In this document: positions 24,324 through 36,400 of the stretch, in pieces
Position numbering within the stretch: position 1 is the first letter of the stretch
How the letters are laid out: every line of letters starts with the position of its first letter
Origin: Coriaria nepalensis
Taxonomy: Eukaryota > Streptophyta > Magnoliopsida > Cucurbitales > Coriariaceae
Length of the DNA stretch: 64,000 nucleotides
Assembly (NCBI GenBank): GCA_027186245.1
Contig: CP114487.1
Location: 12,147,001 to 12,211,000, forward strand
Reading direction: 5' to 3'
Made by a program: the position numbers and the translations under genes
Notes under the pieces: generated by a model
What the model was told of the DNA's origin: nothing
Seen by the model: the letters and a program-made list of their open reading frames with translations, nothing else
Databases searched by the model: none

Positions 24324-27300
24324 CTACAACTCGTCCTTGATAACGGTAGGTTCTGTGTCCTCATCATCCACGGTTTCAAATTTAGGCCTGGCAGCATCAG
24401 CATCTTCACTGGTCTCAGTTTCAACCTCGGTTTCTTCAACCTCTTCTTCTTCCTCCACTGTTGCATTCGGACTGATGTCTAGTCTAGACTTCACCGTGTC
24501 GTAGATTCGGTTGGCAAAATCCTTGGGGTCTTGAAGCAAGAAGCCACTCTCCAGTAGAGCAGTCTGGTACATAAGTTGTGCTGTCTGCTTTACACCCTCG
24601 TCCTGAAAGTGCAAATAACCAGTCTTTTAAAATCACAGAAACCAAAAACACACACAGGACAACTCTTTGAAGGGGAGGGTTACTTATGTTTGTGGAGTTT
24701 CTATGTACGCACCTCTGGATTCTTCAACACTCTGTCTCGCAGCTCCTTAATGATGGGGTGCCTTGGGTTGATCTCAAGAACCCTCTTACCACGCATGTAA
24801 GCTTGTTTGCTGGAATCGGATAATGTCTGAGAACTCATGATCTTCTCCATGTTTGCACTCCAACCATACTTGGACGTGACAACCACACAAGGGGTATTAT
24901 CTAAACGGTTCGAAACTTTCACATCATCGACGTTATCATTTGAAAGGGAAGTCTTCCACCACTTGGTGAGATCCTTAAACGACTCCTTGAGTTCCTTAGC
25001 TTTCGAGTCTTTCCCAAGTTTGAGACCCTCCTTGGATACGTTCTGGAACTTTTTGTCTTCATAGTCCATGAGATATTGCATCAGGTACTCGTCAACGGGA
25101 TCTGTAAAGAAAATGACCTACAATGTTTTGGATGGGAAAAAATTGTTCAGTAAAATAATGGAAAGTATGAAAAGGTCATAGAGCAAGGAAAAGGAGAACA
25201 ACCAGCAGCTCGTAGAGCAAGGAAAAGGAAAATTCTTGCATTCTGTTAATACCTCATAGTTCTTCTTCTTGAGCCGTTCAAGGAATGGTGAGCTTTCAAG
25301 TTGTTCCTTGCTGGTTCCTGTTAGGTAAAAGATATCCTTTTGTCCTGGTCTCATTCTTGATATATACTGATCCAGCGAGGTCAATTTACCATCTGACTTG
25401 GTGCTGTATGAAAGATATAAATAGGTCTTAGGACCCAGAATAAAGAGACTTTTATTCAAGGCACAAAGGCCCAAACAAATAAAGATAATCAGAAGAGAAA
25501 GATATCTGCTAATAAATGTTACCTCTCAAATCTTAGTAGTTTTGCCAGACGGTTCCTGTTGGTTGCGTCCTCAATGATGCCTAGTTTAATGGACTTGCCA
25601 AACTCATTCCAGAATTTGGTGTACTGGCCCTTCTTCTCGTCATTGTCACTGGAATTTTCAACATCTGCTTCACAAACAAAAAACAAAATCATTTAACACT
25701 GTAAACAGGGAAGGCAACTAATTTTCCTGCAAATGCATAAAGCAAGTATAAATTGATAATATTGTGTCAAGCCAATCAACTAATAAAAGAAATTAAGATG
25801 GGGATACTAATCTATTAGTTACCTTTCTTGTCTTTACCGGTGGACTCATCAGGGTCTTCCTCTGCTATTTTCCGGATCATATCAAGGGCCTTCCGTATAA
25901 GCTTCTTCTTGATTGTTTTCAAGCTGCTGTGTTGTTGAAGCATTTCTCGTGATACATTGAGCGGTATAGTGTCAGAATCGACAAGACCCTGTGTGGATTG
26001 CACCCAATATCAAAACTTAGGTATGGGTATCAAATATCAGATTACCACATTAAGTAAACTTTAGGAAAAATTATATTTACCTTCAAGAAGTTGAGATACT
26101 TAGGCAAAAGGTCATCAAATTCATCCGAAATGAAAACCCGTCTAACATATAACTTTAAGTTGGATTTGTTGCTGTTATAATAACTCTCATAAAGGTCATG
26201 AGGAGCCTTAGGAGGCACAAACAACACAGCCTTGAACTCAACATCACCTTCAGCAATGAAGTGACTCCATGCTAAAGGCTTATCATCACTGAAATCCTGT
26301 TGAAAATCACAGAATCTTATTGACAGGGAGAAGCAAAACCTTCAATGGTTCTTAAAAATCTGGCAAGGATGAAAAATGGAATGTAACCTTAGCAAGAGAG
26401 TGATAGAACTTGGTGTACTCTTCCTCTGTCACCTCCTTTGGACTACGGAGCCATATAGCTTTAACATCATTTAAAAGTTCCCATTCATAAGTTGTTTCCT
26501 TCACCGTCTTTGTCTTTGGCTTTTTCTCAGCATCTTCATCCTCACTTTTCTCCTCTTCCTCTTCTTCAGAAGGACTGCTTTCAGCTGTTCATAGGTAAAT
26601 AATTTGTTAATATAAACAAATCAGATGTGGTGGGGAATACTGTCTTTCTTTGAAGATAAACAAGAATAAGCAGTGTATACATTTTTCTTCTTCAGGTTCA
26701 TCTTCATCAGTAGGAACCTCGACATCAACTTCTTTGCTTGCCCAAATAGAAATGGGGAAGTTGATAAATTCAGAATATTTCTTAACCAAATCCTGAAAAC
26801 AAAGAATCCCAAAAAAAGGCTCATTATTATGGCATAGAGTGTGACAAAGAAGTGTAAGAACTTCTTACAAAAAGTAAGACTATAATACTGAATATGAGAA
26901 AGTAATCAAGACTGGACTACTAGAATACTGAATAAGGACCGAAAGCTAACGACGATAAATAAAAAAGTAGAAAAGGACGATAAGTGAAAAGTAGAAAAGG
27001 ACCCTACCAACGGCTACTAAAAAAACGTAAGCCTAAAATAGAAAGCAAGAGAGGAATAAAGTATCAGCTAAAGCTAAAAACAAAGGAAAAATAAAAAATA
27101 AAAAACATCCAGAGACAGGTTACAAAATTGTTATTTGCCTGCAGATAATGTACTGTGGGAACTGGGAACTAGGAAAAAACGAAGTAAAGATAATTGAATA
27201 TGTGACAGGTAAGGTTCGTCATTCAGTCAATTGTAAATACTCACTTTTAGTTTGCTCTCCTCCAAGTACTCCCCAGCTTCTTCTCTGAGGTGCAATCTAA

Positions 27301-28698
27301 TCTCAGTTCCACGTCCTAAAGGCTCATTCCATGTATCTTCAGAGATTGCAAACGCCCCATCAGCCTTCGATTCCCAAACATACCTGCAAGGTACATCAAA
27401 CTTCAATGATTCCATAATTGAAGAAACATTCAGAAACAGAGATGGTAGCATTCCAAAACTTACTGTTTGTCGTCATTGTTTTTGCTAATGACTTCCACAT
27501 AATCAGCTACAAGGTACACAGAATAGAACCCTACTCCAAATTGCCCGATGAGATTGAGATCTCCACTTGATTGCATTTTCTCCACAAATGCTGCGTGAGA
27601 ATAAACAATGTAATAATCATATTATCGCCCATCCAATCCCAAGTAAGAGATGAACCAATATATCTAGTTAGACATAACAAAAACAAGTACATAATTTATT
27701 AGTCTTATCGTAGTTAGACAGAATAAGTACCTGAAGTTCCAGATTTTGCTATCGTTCCCAAGTTCTTGATTAAATCCTCTTTAGTCATACCAATACCTCG
27801 GTCACGTATAGAAATAATTTTCTTTTCCTTGTCCAACTTAATCTGTACGTGATTAATAATAGATTACATGAGTCACTACGACGGTACGCTCAAAATGGAT
27901 GATGTTCTATAATTTAAAGAGATAAATGCATTTAAGTAGAGCTTCTATTTCGAGCACAGAGTTTGCTGTATTTAGCCAAGACTGACCTGGATCTCCAGCT
28001 TCGTGTTATCGCCTTCACCCAAAATATCTTTATCTGTGAGGGAAATAAACCTGATTTTGTCCAAAGCCTACGCAAACAAATTTCGTCAAAATTGACACCC
28101 AGTCCAAGTATGTGCTTCCATATTTTAAATCAAGTCTAACAGAAAGAAAAGCTTACATCTGAAGCGTTAGAGATCAACTCCCTCAGGAAAATATCCTTGT
28201 TACTGTAAAGGGAGTTGATGATAATGTCCATAAGCCGAGAGACCTCAGCTTGGAACTGAAACTTCTCTGCGCTGTTGCGCAGAGACTTCCTAGAGATTGA
28301 CTCCGCCTCCCTAAAAATTGAAAAAAAAAAACAAAAGAAAAAAAGATTTTTAACAGATAAATAATAGTTGGTAACGAAAATCTGGACAAGGGACCACTAT
28401 GAGATATTCACGAACCTCTTAGCGACTTCAGAATCAGTGGATAGTCCATGTGGAACTGCACCGATCTTGTCTTCTACCTTCGGCGGATCTACAAGCTCCT
28501 CTGAATCTCCCTCCGCATTGGCGTGTAGTCTACGACCTGATCAAGATCCAAATAACACTGACCTTTTCTTCGTACAGCAAGATCTTCAATGGCTGAAAAA
28601 GATAATACAGGAAAGGACAACCTTAACTTACCTTGATCTGGGAGCACGGAAAGAAGGCAAAGTAGGAGCAGAACGGAAGGGATCGTCCACTTCCCCAT
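24324..28698 (-). CDS. HSP90B1: Endoplasmin, ER-lumen HSP90 (GRP94/SHEPHERD type)
   Basis: Fifteen exons (28698-28632, 28536-28416, 28310-28157, 28067-27987, 27842-27731, 27590-27464, 27383-27245, 26792-26681, 26584-26388, 26296-26081, 25988-25823, 25667-25523, 25403-25253, 25117-24713, 24602-24324) sum to 823 codons plus stop, the usual plant length. It is an ATP-driven chaperone of the ER lumen, needed in plants for folding receptor-type proteins such as CLAVATA. Visible parts are a signal peptide ([20 protein letters not shown]), the HSP90 ATPase with [17 protein letters not shown] and [19 protein letters not shown], an acidic linker, [36 protein letters not shown], a C-terminal dimerisation domain, and an acidic tail ending VIKDEL. 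Upstream ERSE-I and TGACGTGG sites point to induction by the unfolded protein response. A dead tandem copy lies immediately downstream. Confidence 0.97.
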
Positions 28699-28897
28699 CG
28701 TGTTGTCTGAGCTTCTTCTAGTAGCTTTGCGCAACTGATCTTCGTCTACCTCTACTAAGCTCGGACGCTTCTACCCAGTCTAAGGGTTTATATACTGCAA
28801 ATCGCTAAACTGGGTCAGATTATATTACACGTTGCATCGACTCCTCGGTCTATTTTGCCAGCAAGGATGATCTAACGGTCTGGACATCACGCAGAAA

Positions 28898-28916
28898 CGT
28901 GGCAAGAAATTATTGG
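28898..28916 (-). promoter_or_regulatory. ERSE-I element of the endoplasmin gene
   Basis: On the minus strand CCAAT is separated from CCACG by exactly nine bases (AATTTCTTG). This is the consensus ER stress response element, bound with NF-Y by bZIP factors such as bZIP28. It is 200 bases upstream of the ATG. Confidence 0.8.
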
Positions 28917-28932
28917 ACCTGCTTTCCTTCCT

Positions 28933-28940
28933 TGACGTGG
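28933..28940 (+). promoter_or_regulatory. UPRE-like TGACGTGG site (1)
   Basis: This bZIP core of the unfolded-protein-response type is 17 bases beyond the ERSE-I element. Confidence 0.6.
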
Positions 28941-29058
28941 AGAAATCCAATATTGTGAGGTGGTCCCACAAGGCGACTGGAGAATTGAAGTCCACTCCAT
29001 TATCTCTATGGTCAATGAGTGCCAGCATGTAAGATCAAACGGCCACAGATAACGCAAT

Positions 29059-29066
29059 TGACGTGG
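29059..29066 (+). promoter_or_regulatory. UPRE-like TGACGTGG site (2)
   Basis: A second exact copy of the TGACGTGG core lies about 360 bases upstream of the endoplasmin ATG. Confidence 0.55.
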
Positions 29067-30731
29067 CGACCATTCCTTGATATTCTTATTTCTTTCCAAG
29101 GCATAAAAGGACTCGGGCGGAGAAAATATAGTTCTACCACGCGGGAAGGGCAAACCTGAAATTTATGTCTTTTTTGGCGGCACCTTAACGACAAGTCGAG
29201 TTAATTTATTGGGCTCACAATCCAACGACATGTCGATCCCTTTCCGTTGTTAAAAAACCAACATGATTAAAGTCTCTTCCCTCTGGAGACTCAATAGTCA
29301 CTATAGACATTTCCTACCAGACCCATCAATTAAATGATATATACATCAAAAACCATGGATCTCTTCTCACATCTCAGCTTCCAATTTCCTTAAACATATC
29401 ATTCCTTTTTGTGAACAGAAGCAGATTTCTAGGTGGTGGGCATGGTCTCACTGTTCGGTAATAGATTTGGGTATCAAGATATATATACTATAATTTTGTG
29501 TCTTTATTGGGTTTTTACTTGGACGTTTGAATGACATCCAAACAAATTGCACGTGAATACTTCTTAAGTCATGTATGAATAAAGCAACAGGTATTATCTC
29601 TAGAATGTCTACTTCTAAGTTATAATCTACAAATACAATGTCAAATGGTCGGCGTTGGAAGCAGAGGTTGTAATATGAGACTAACTTCTACATCGCACAA
29701 ACCAAATTAGCAGAGTTTAGTTTAGAGAGATACATGCATGGAAAGCACAAATAATCTCTATATAATCTTATGTGATCAAATTGCTAAAACAATTGGCTAA
29801 GAAATTGACAAGTGGAGCAGACGAACCATTCCTCCAACAATGGTAGATATATATATATTTTTACAAGCCATACCGCGCGCATGCTAATTATTGTAATTGC
29901 ATGCTCGTGACGTGATGTCACAGCGACTAATGTTGAAGGTTTCATATAGATCTGTGGGACCCAAAGATAGAGACGTGTATGGTCAGGATTGGTCTCTCCC
30001 TCAATATGAAGGATCTCTACGAGGACATCCAACGGTTGAAATCTCCTCAACGGCAATATCTAAATTAGTAAATCTAACGGTCGAAACTAAATTGACGGCT
30101 GCCGCCCCCCCCCTACAGTCCCCTGCAACGGTTGTCGGTAAATTAGGAGTAATCGACACATTTAAAAAAAGCTAAATAAAAAATATTAATAAAACATACT
30201 TAACCGTAGGCATGACCGGCTCTCCCCTTATAAATATGCAGGCAATTATTTACGATTTCAAATTTTAATTCTACTTGGGTCCCAAAACGAGTACAACCCG
30301 CCGTAGGCTGCATCATTGCATCTATTAAAGGGTGTATGAGATGAAAAACGAGATTCTTGTAAGGAATCTGTGGAGAAACTAAAACCCAGTTCCACAAAAA
30401 TGGTGGAGAAACTATAGTGTCCTTCTTCACTTCGATATCTCTCTCTCTATATATAATATCAAGCTTCATATTTTCTTTCGCAAAGGATCTAACTGATCAT
30501 TTTCTGACAAATTTTCGAGTACTAGATTAACTAGTACCCACATACGTGGAGATTTTAAGAATTTATGCTTCTGGTCCATCGGCGTATGTCTTTCTCAGAC
30601 AAGATCTACAAGTATTTTCTCTAGCTAGGCTAGTTATTGGTCACGTTTTTTGAAAGATCAAAGGCCTGTTTTTAAATCTTTCTTCTTCTTCTAATCAATC
30701 TTTAGTTAATTTCGATTTATATCGATATTGT

Positions 30732-31450
30732 ATGGAGGAAGTTGTGGTTCCGATTTATTCACCGGAGCTATCACGCTCATCTCCTTATAATCAAATCAAA
30801 ACTACAAAGAGAAACTCTCTTGGTAGAACTACTCCGGCTACTCATGATGACTGTATCAATGGCGGTCTTCTACACGCTCTCTTTCATTCTCCTTTTCTGG
30901 CCCCTTGGCCAATACTTATTCATTTCACAATCCTCATCAACAACCGCCGCCTCTTCTTCCTCTTCCTTCAGTTCCTAGACCCACCTACCAATCTCTTGCA
31001 AATTCTTCTGTGATAACTGGAGCTGGTCTCAACTCGTCTTCATGCCCTAGAAAAGTCCACACCAAAGGAGTGGTCAAATTAGATCCATCACCTCTTACAC
31101 CTAAGAAATCAAAGCCGATCGCCAGAAGACCAAAGCGAGAACCCAAGCAAGATCCGAAGCTGGCGAAGAATCTGTTGGGACCCGAGCTCAATAATCCTGA
31201 AAAAGACGGTGTTGCACGTAAGGTTAATTTGTTGTCATCTTCTGGATCATCTGGTCAGGATTTCAGTGCAGTCGTGAGGGAATATTTTTACTGGGACAAG
31301 TTTTCAGGTTCGGTGTTTAGCCTCTCTCCTCCTCCAAGTAGTTTGCCCTTGCCCAGATTTTCTGTTAGGCGGAAGCGGAACGGCAACACCGAGGCTGCCG
31401 GAGTTGACCCCGGAGTAACGGACGATCTGCGGCGAATTCTACGTCTCTGA
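30732..31450 (+). CDS. PNRC-motif plant protein, putative
   Basis: The long reading frame ending at 31450 has a proline-rich PNRC-type motif (SPPPSSLPLPRFSVRRKR) and a C-terminal TDDLRRILRL. Both are typical of small plant PNRC (PF15365) proteins, whose animal and yeast relatives bind decapping or nuclear receptor factors. This frame contains no ATG. The upstream ATG at 30732 opens a frame starting MEEVVVPIYSPELSRSS. Removing a 107-base GT-AG intron (30865-30971), which has a pyrimidine-rich 3' end, joins the two in phase and gives 203 residues. The donor (GCG, then GTCTTC) is weak, so a frameshift or a different start remains possible. The protein is basic and probably disordered, with no membrane segment. 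Confidence 0.6.
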
Positions 31451-33403
31451 TCAAGATCGTGTTTTCATGCAATATTAATCCTGAATCTATCTGATATTTC
31501 CGATTTGCCAAGCAAGCTATCTGGCTTGGTTTGCATTTGCATGTGTGTTCTAGCTAGTTTATCTGTAATAAATGCATCGGCAAAGGCGTTTTAATTAATT
31601 TGTTGAAGCATGCATGTTATGTTGTAATTCTCGATCTTCTTCTTCGTCTTCTTCTTGTGATCACCACCTGTATTTTTTTATTGGGGTGCACAAACAAACA
31701 AACAAACAAACAAAAAGGAAAGAAATCTGTCTTGCAATCATGTATTTTGGTGCTGAGTTTCTTCTTCTTCCATTGAATGACATGTATCAATCAGTGCTTT
31801 CATAAGTAATATGACTATATGTTCTTCTCTGAATCAATGTTTTCTATATTTACTTTACTTAGAATTACATTAAGAAGTGATCGGCTAATGGTCCCCTTGT
31901 CTTTTTATTTACTTTCTTAGGTAGGATCTAAAAGTTGAACTAGTTATTTATGAGCTGGTAGGTGGCACTAGCTATTGAATGATAGTGAGTTCTTAGGCTC
32001 TGTATCTCTCTACGTATATTTGATGATCAATGAGGCCTGAAGATGGCATCCTGAATATCCCTGAGAAAACCGTGACAGTACTTTGGGCCAGAATTCAAGA
32101 GGTCCAAAATTCGTTCACCTACTCCAAGAATCATGCGGCTGCGGTGTATATGTGAAATACTAAGCCTTGCCGGTAATAGAATACAGATATATATGGATCA
32201 TCATGTCCCATTTGATGATTCCAATTAAAACAACGATCAAAACCTGATTCAATATTACGTAAGACCTACTTGCAGTTGAGACTTGAGAGGCAAGATGGAA
32301 CTACTTTTGTCACTAAAGTTGTATTACTATTAATAGCTCCATACAAATTTTTATTTTTACTTTTTTTTTTTTGAGTTGTCATAAAGATCAAACTGGATTA
32401 ATGGTGCTGGTAATTGAATCACGAATGCTCTCTAGAGGGAGGGGACCTAAATGTGGCATTGAAGAGTACTTGGTGTCTCCATCGAATTTATTACAAAGCT
32501 GTCAGATGTGGTTACTTATTCGTTTTGTTTGTACCTCTTTTCTCCAGCTGTCCTGAAACTGCCTTCTACTATAAGAAATACCCAGAAGCAAAAAGCCAGG
32601 TTTACCGTTTATTAGATAAGAACCGACAGGGTTACTAGCCTAATCTCGACTAACCGGCTATCAAATGACAGAACCTTGCCTTTATTGATTTTGGAAACAT
32701 ACTGAGTTTCCTTTTCGTATGTACATACACATAAGAAGAAAGTACATACACATAAGAAGAAAGTACATACACATAAGAAGAAAGTACATACATTACTAGG
32801 AATAAATGATTCATTCCATTGAACACAGTAAAACTAGTTGTTATCATTTATCTCCTCCATCTAGTGTCCATATCTATCTAGGCCCACATGAATGGGCCCA
32901 TCTTCACTAAGAATAAGGTGGGGCCCAAGTAATTGCTTTGCTTTGCAAAAAGGATGTGGATATCCAACCACAAAGATGGCAGGCAAGTTAACCACAATTT
33001 CGGCCCATAATTAATTTAGTTTGTTGGGTTAAATTGCGTGTCAAATAAAATCATGACTTAGGTTAGGGGCCTTGCTTCGGCCAGGTGTGCCAATTTCTCC
33101 CGAATCTAAGAAATCCTTTATATAAACCATGTGTTCTAATCAGACACTTCAGTTTCAAAATGTTGTTTTTTGTCCCTTCTTTCTCTCTTATGTAAAGGCA
33201 TCACCAATACATATAATATACGTGAGAACGATTTGAAAGTGAGTTAAGGAGCCGAGTAGTTGGTTGGTCAGCTAGTTATAACTTTGACATTTATTGGCGG
33301 GAGTGCACGTCATTGGCAACCGGCTCTTAATCCCACCCTTCCTCTCTCTCTACAACTTTCCTTTCTTTCTTTTTTTTTTCCTCTAAATTTGAATTGTTTT
33401 ACA
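31451..33403. other. Intergenic: PNRC gene 3' flank to ABCB promoter
   Basis: No convincing gene. It contains an (ACAA)n run near 31691-31712, a poly-T at 32361-32372 and the 21-bp tandem repeat at 32721. The pyrimidine-rich leader of the ABCB gene occupies about 33330-33400. Confidence 0.45.
32721..32793. repeat. 21-bp tandem repeat, about 3.5 copies
   Basis: The unit GTACATACACATAAGAAGAA plus one A starts at 32721, 32742, 32763 and 32784; the last copy is partial. It sits in intergenic DNA. Confidence 0.95.
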
Positions 33404-36400
33404 ATGGAAGAGGTAGAGCTTGCCTCCTCCAGCAATGGAGCTATGGATAAGAATGCTGTTCCGAAAACAACGGGTGGAATATCTGATCGGCATGACGAAG
33501 AACTGAAACGAGTCTCATTCTTCGGCTTATTTACGGCGGCTGATAGTTTAGACTATTTGCTAATGTTGTTTGGTAGTATAGGAGCTTGCATTCATGGGGC
33601 CGCACTTCCTTTATTCTTTGTTTTGTTTGGTCGAATGATCGATTCTCTCGGACACTTATCTAAACATCCTCAGAGATTGTCTTCTAAGGTGTCTGAGGTA
33701 CGCTTCACTTCTAACTCTTTCTCTGTAACAATATGTTGATCATGATTTTCATCTCGTATAACATTTTATTTAAACTAGAGTATAACAATTACTGGATTTT
33801 CTCTGTTTGCAGAATGCTTTGTACCTGGTCTATCTCGGTCTCATCGTATTCGTATCGGCATGGATAGGTATGTCCCCCTGATTTTTAAATACAGTTCTTT
33901 GATCAATGACCCTGTTCACTTTGTTTATCTCCATTTATAAATCTTCAGGCGTTGCTTTCTGGATGCAAACTGGGGAAAGACAGACTGCTCGTTTACGTTT
34001 GAAGTATCTCCAATCAATTCTAAGGAAAGATATTAGTTTCTTCGACACCGAGGCTAGAGACAGTAATCTCATTTTCCATATATCAAGTGATGCAATACTA
34101 GTACAAGATGCAATTGGAGACAAGGTACACCCCCACAAAACAAAAATCTCATTTTAGTAACACTCCTTGTTTTTTCTCATTTATCTTATTTCTTCAGACC
34201 GGCCACGCCATACGTTACCTTTCCCAATTCCTAATCGGATTTGCCATCGGTTTTTCATGTGTATGGAAATTGACACTTGTGACCTTAGCTGTTGTTCCCT
34301 TAATAGCTATTGCTGGTGGAACTTACACCATCATCATGTCTACCTTCTCGGAAAAAGGAGAGGCTGCTTATGCTGAAGCAGGGAAGGTAGCAGAAGAGGT
34401 ACATTAACAAATCTAAATTCATTCTGCTATTATGTCATCTTAACATTACATTCTGCATATACATAAATGTATACATGATTGTTAGTCTCTGCTTTTTGGT
34501 TATTAGGTCATATCACAGGTTCGAACTGTCTACTCGTTTGTAGGAGAGGATAGAGCTGTTGAAGCATATTCTAAGTCGCTTCAAAGAGCTCTTAAACTTG
34601 GGAAGAGAAGTGGTGTAGCAAAAGGAGTTGGTGTTGGATTCACTTACGGTCTTTTGTTTTGTGCATGGTCATTGCTTCTCTGGTATGCTGCCAAACTCGT
34701 TGTGCATGGAGATACTAATGGCGGGAAAGCATTCACCACTATGATCAATGTCATCTTTAGCGGATTGTAAGTTTCCTACACGTAATATTCAAGCTTGAAG
34801 AATGATTTGAATGATATTATTAAAACACAATTTTTTTTCCCTACAGTGCTCTCGGCCAAGCGGCTCCAAACCTTGGTGCCATTGCTAAAGGAAGAGTGGC
34901 AGCGGCTAATATAATTAGGATGATAGATACAGATTCTAATTCTAAGAGGTTTTCAGATGATGGATTGGTTTTGACGAAGGTTTCTGGTCAAATTGACTTC
35001 TGTGAGGTCTGTTTTGCTTATCCCTCAAGACCTCAGATGGTGTTTGACAAAATGAGCTTTTCAATTAGTGCCGGAAAGACCTTTGCTGTTGTCGGTCCCA
35101 GTGGTTCGGGAAAGAGCACCATTATTTCCATGGTTCAACGATTCTACGAACCCAGTTCTGGGAAGATACTGTTCGATGGACATGATGTTAGATGCCTCAA
35201 GTTAAAGTGGTTAAGAGAACAAATGGGATTGGTTAGTCAAGAACCGGCTTTATTCGCGACGACTATAGCAAACAACATTCTTTTTGGTAAAGAATATGCA
35301 AGCCTGGAACAGATCATTCAAGCGGCTAAAGCTGCAAATGCGCATTCTTTCATTCAAGAGTTTCCAGATGGTTACTCTACTCAGGTAAGTCTAAAATCTA
35401 TTCATTTCACCATGCAAGAAAAAGGAAAAAAGTCATTCTCAATATTCATCTTGAATTGATCAGGTAGGTGAAGCAGGGACTCAACTTTCTGGTGGGCAAA
35501 AGCAGAGAATTGCAATTGCAAGGGCAGTGCTAAGAAACCCAAAACTTCTACTTCTAGATGAAGCAACTAGTGCTCTTGATTCAGAATCAGAACTTATTGT
35601 TCAGCAAGCACTAGACAAGATCATGTCTAACAGGACTACTATCATCATTGCACATCGCCTGTCCACAATTCGAACCGTCGATACAATCATGGTCTTGAAA
35701 AACGGTCAAGTTGTCGAGAGTGGAGCTCATTCCGAATTGATCTCCCAGAACGGAGAGTATGCAAATCTGGTGAATCTGCAAGTATCAGATCATGTTAATG
35801 ATTCGAACATTATCTCCCATTCGGAAAGTTCTAGGCATTCCAGTTTTATAGAATCTGTTACTGGGAATAATGAGAAGGTCTTCAACCCAATTACAATCAA
35901 TAACTTGCCATTGTCCCAATCAAATTCAAGCCCTTCTCCAAAAACTCCCTCTATTTGGGAACTGGTCAAGCTAAATGCACCAGAATGGCCTTATGCTGTG
36001 CTCGGGTCAATAGGCGCTATTATTGCTGGGGTTGAAGCACCTTTGTTTGCACTTGGAATCACACATGTTTTAACGGCATTTTATTCCCCTAATCATTCTA
36101 AGATTAAAGAAGAGGTTCAACTTGTTACTCTTGTATTTATAGGAGTAGCAGTTGTTACAGTCCCTGTATATCTCTTGCAGCACTACTACTATACATTGAT
36201 GGGAGAAAGCCTCACCACTCGGGTTCGCTTGCTCATGTTCTCAGGTCATTATTTTCTTTTCTTTGTTTTTGTGTATTTTTCATATACATTTTTCTCTAAT
36301 TAATACTATTTGCATTTTTGTTTCATTACAGCGATACTTGAAAACGAAATTGGGTGGTTTGATTTTGAGGAGAATAGCACAGGATCCTTAACATCAATCT

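Larger units (their letters stand above)
28699..30731. other. Intergenic: endoplasmin promoter and AT-rich spacer
   Basis: The first 400 bases are the endoplasmin promoter. From 29200 to 30700 the sequence is AT-rich with short unrelated ORFs. A C-rich run lies at 30104-30113 and a CT run at 30440-30450 just ahead of the next gene. I see nothing else. Confidence 0.45.

Noticed and set aside
99..28698. Functional cluster linking the ERD2-like receptor and KDEL-bearing endoplasmin
   Set aside because: They are about 23 kb apart with unrelated genes between; shared ER biology is most simply coincidence.
32650..32847. ORF with repeated VLSSYVY
   Set aside because: It comes from the 21-bp intergenic tandem repeat; no start context or family support.
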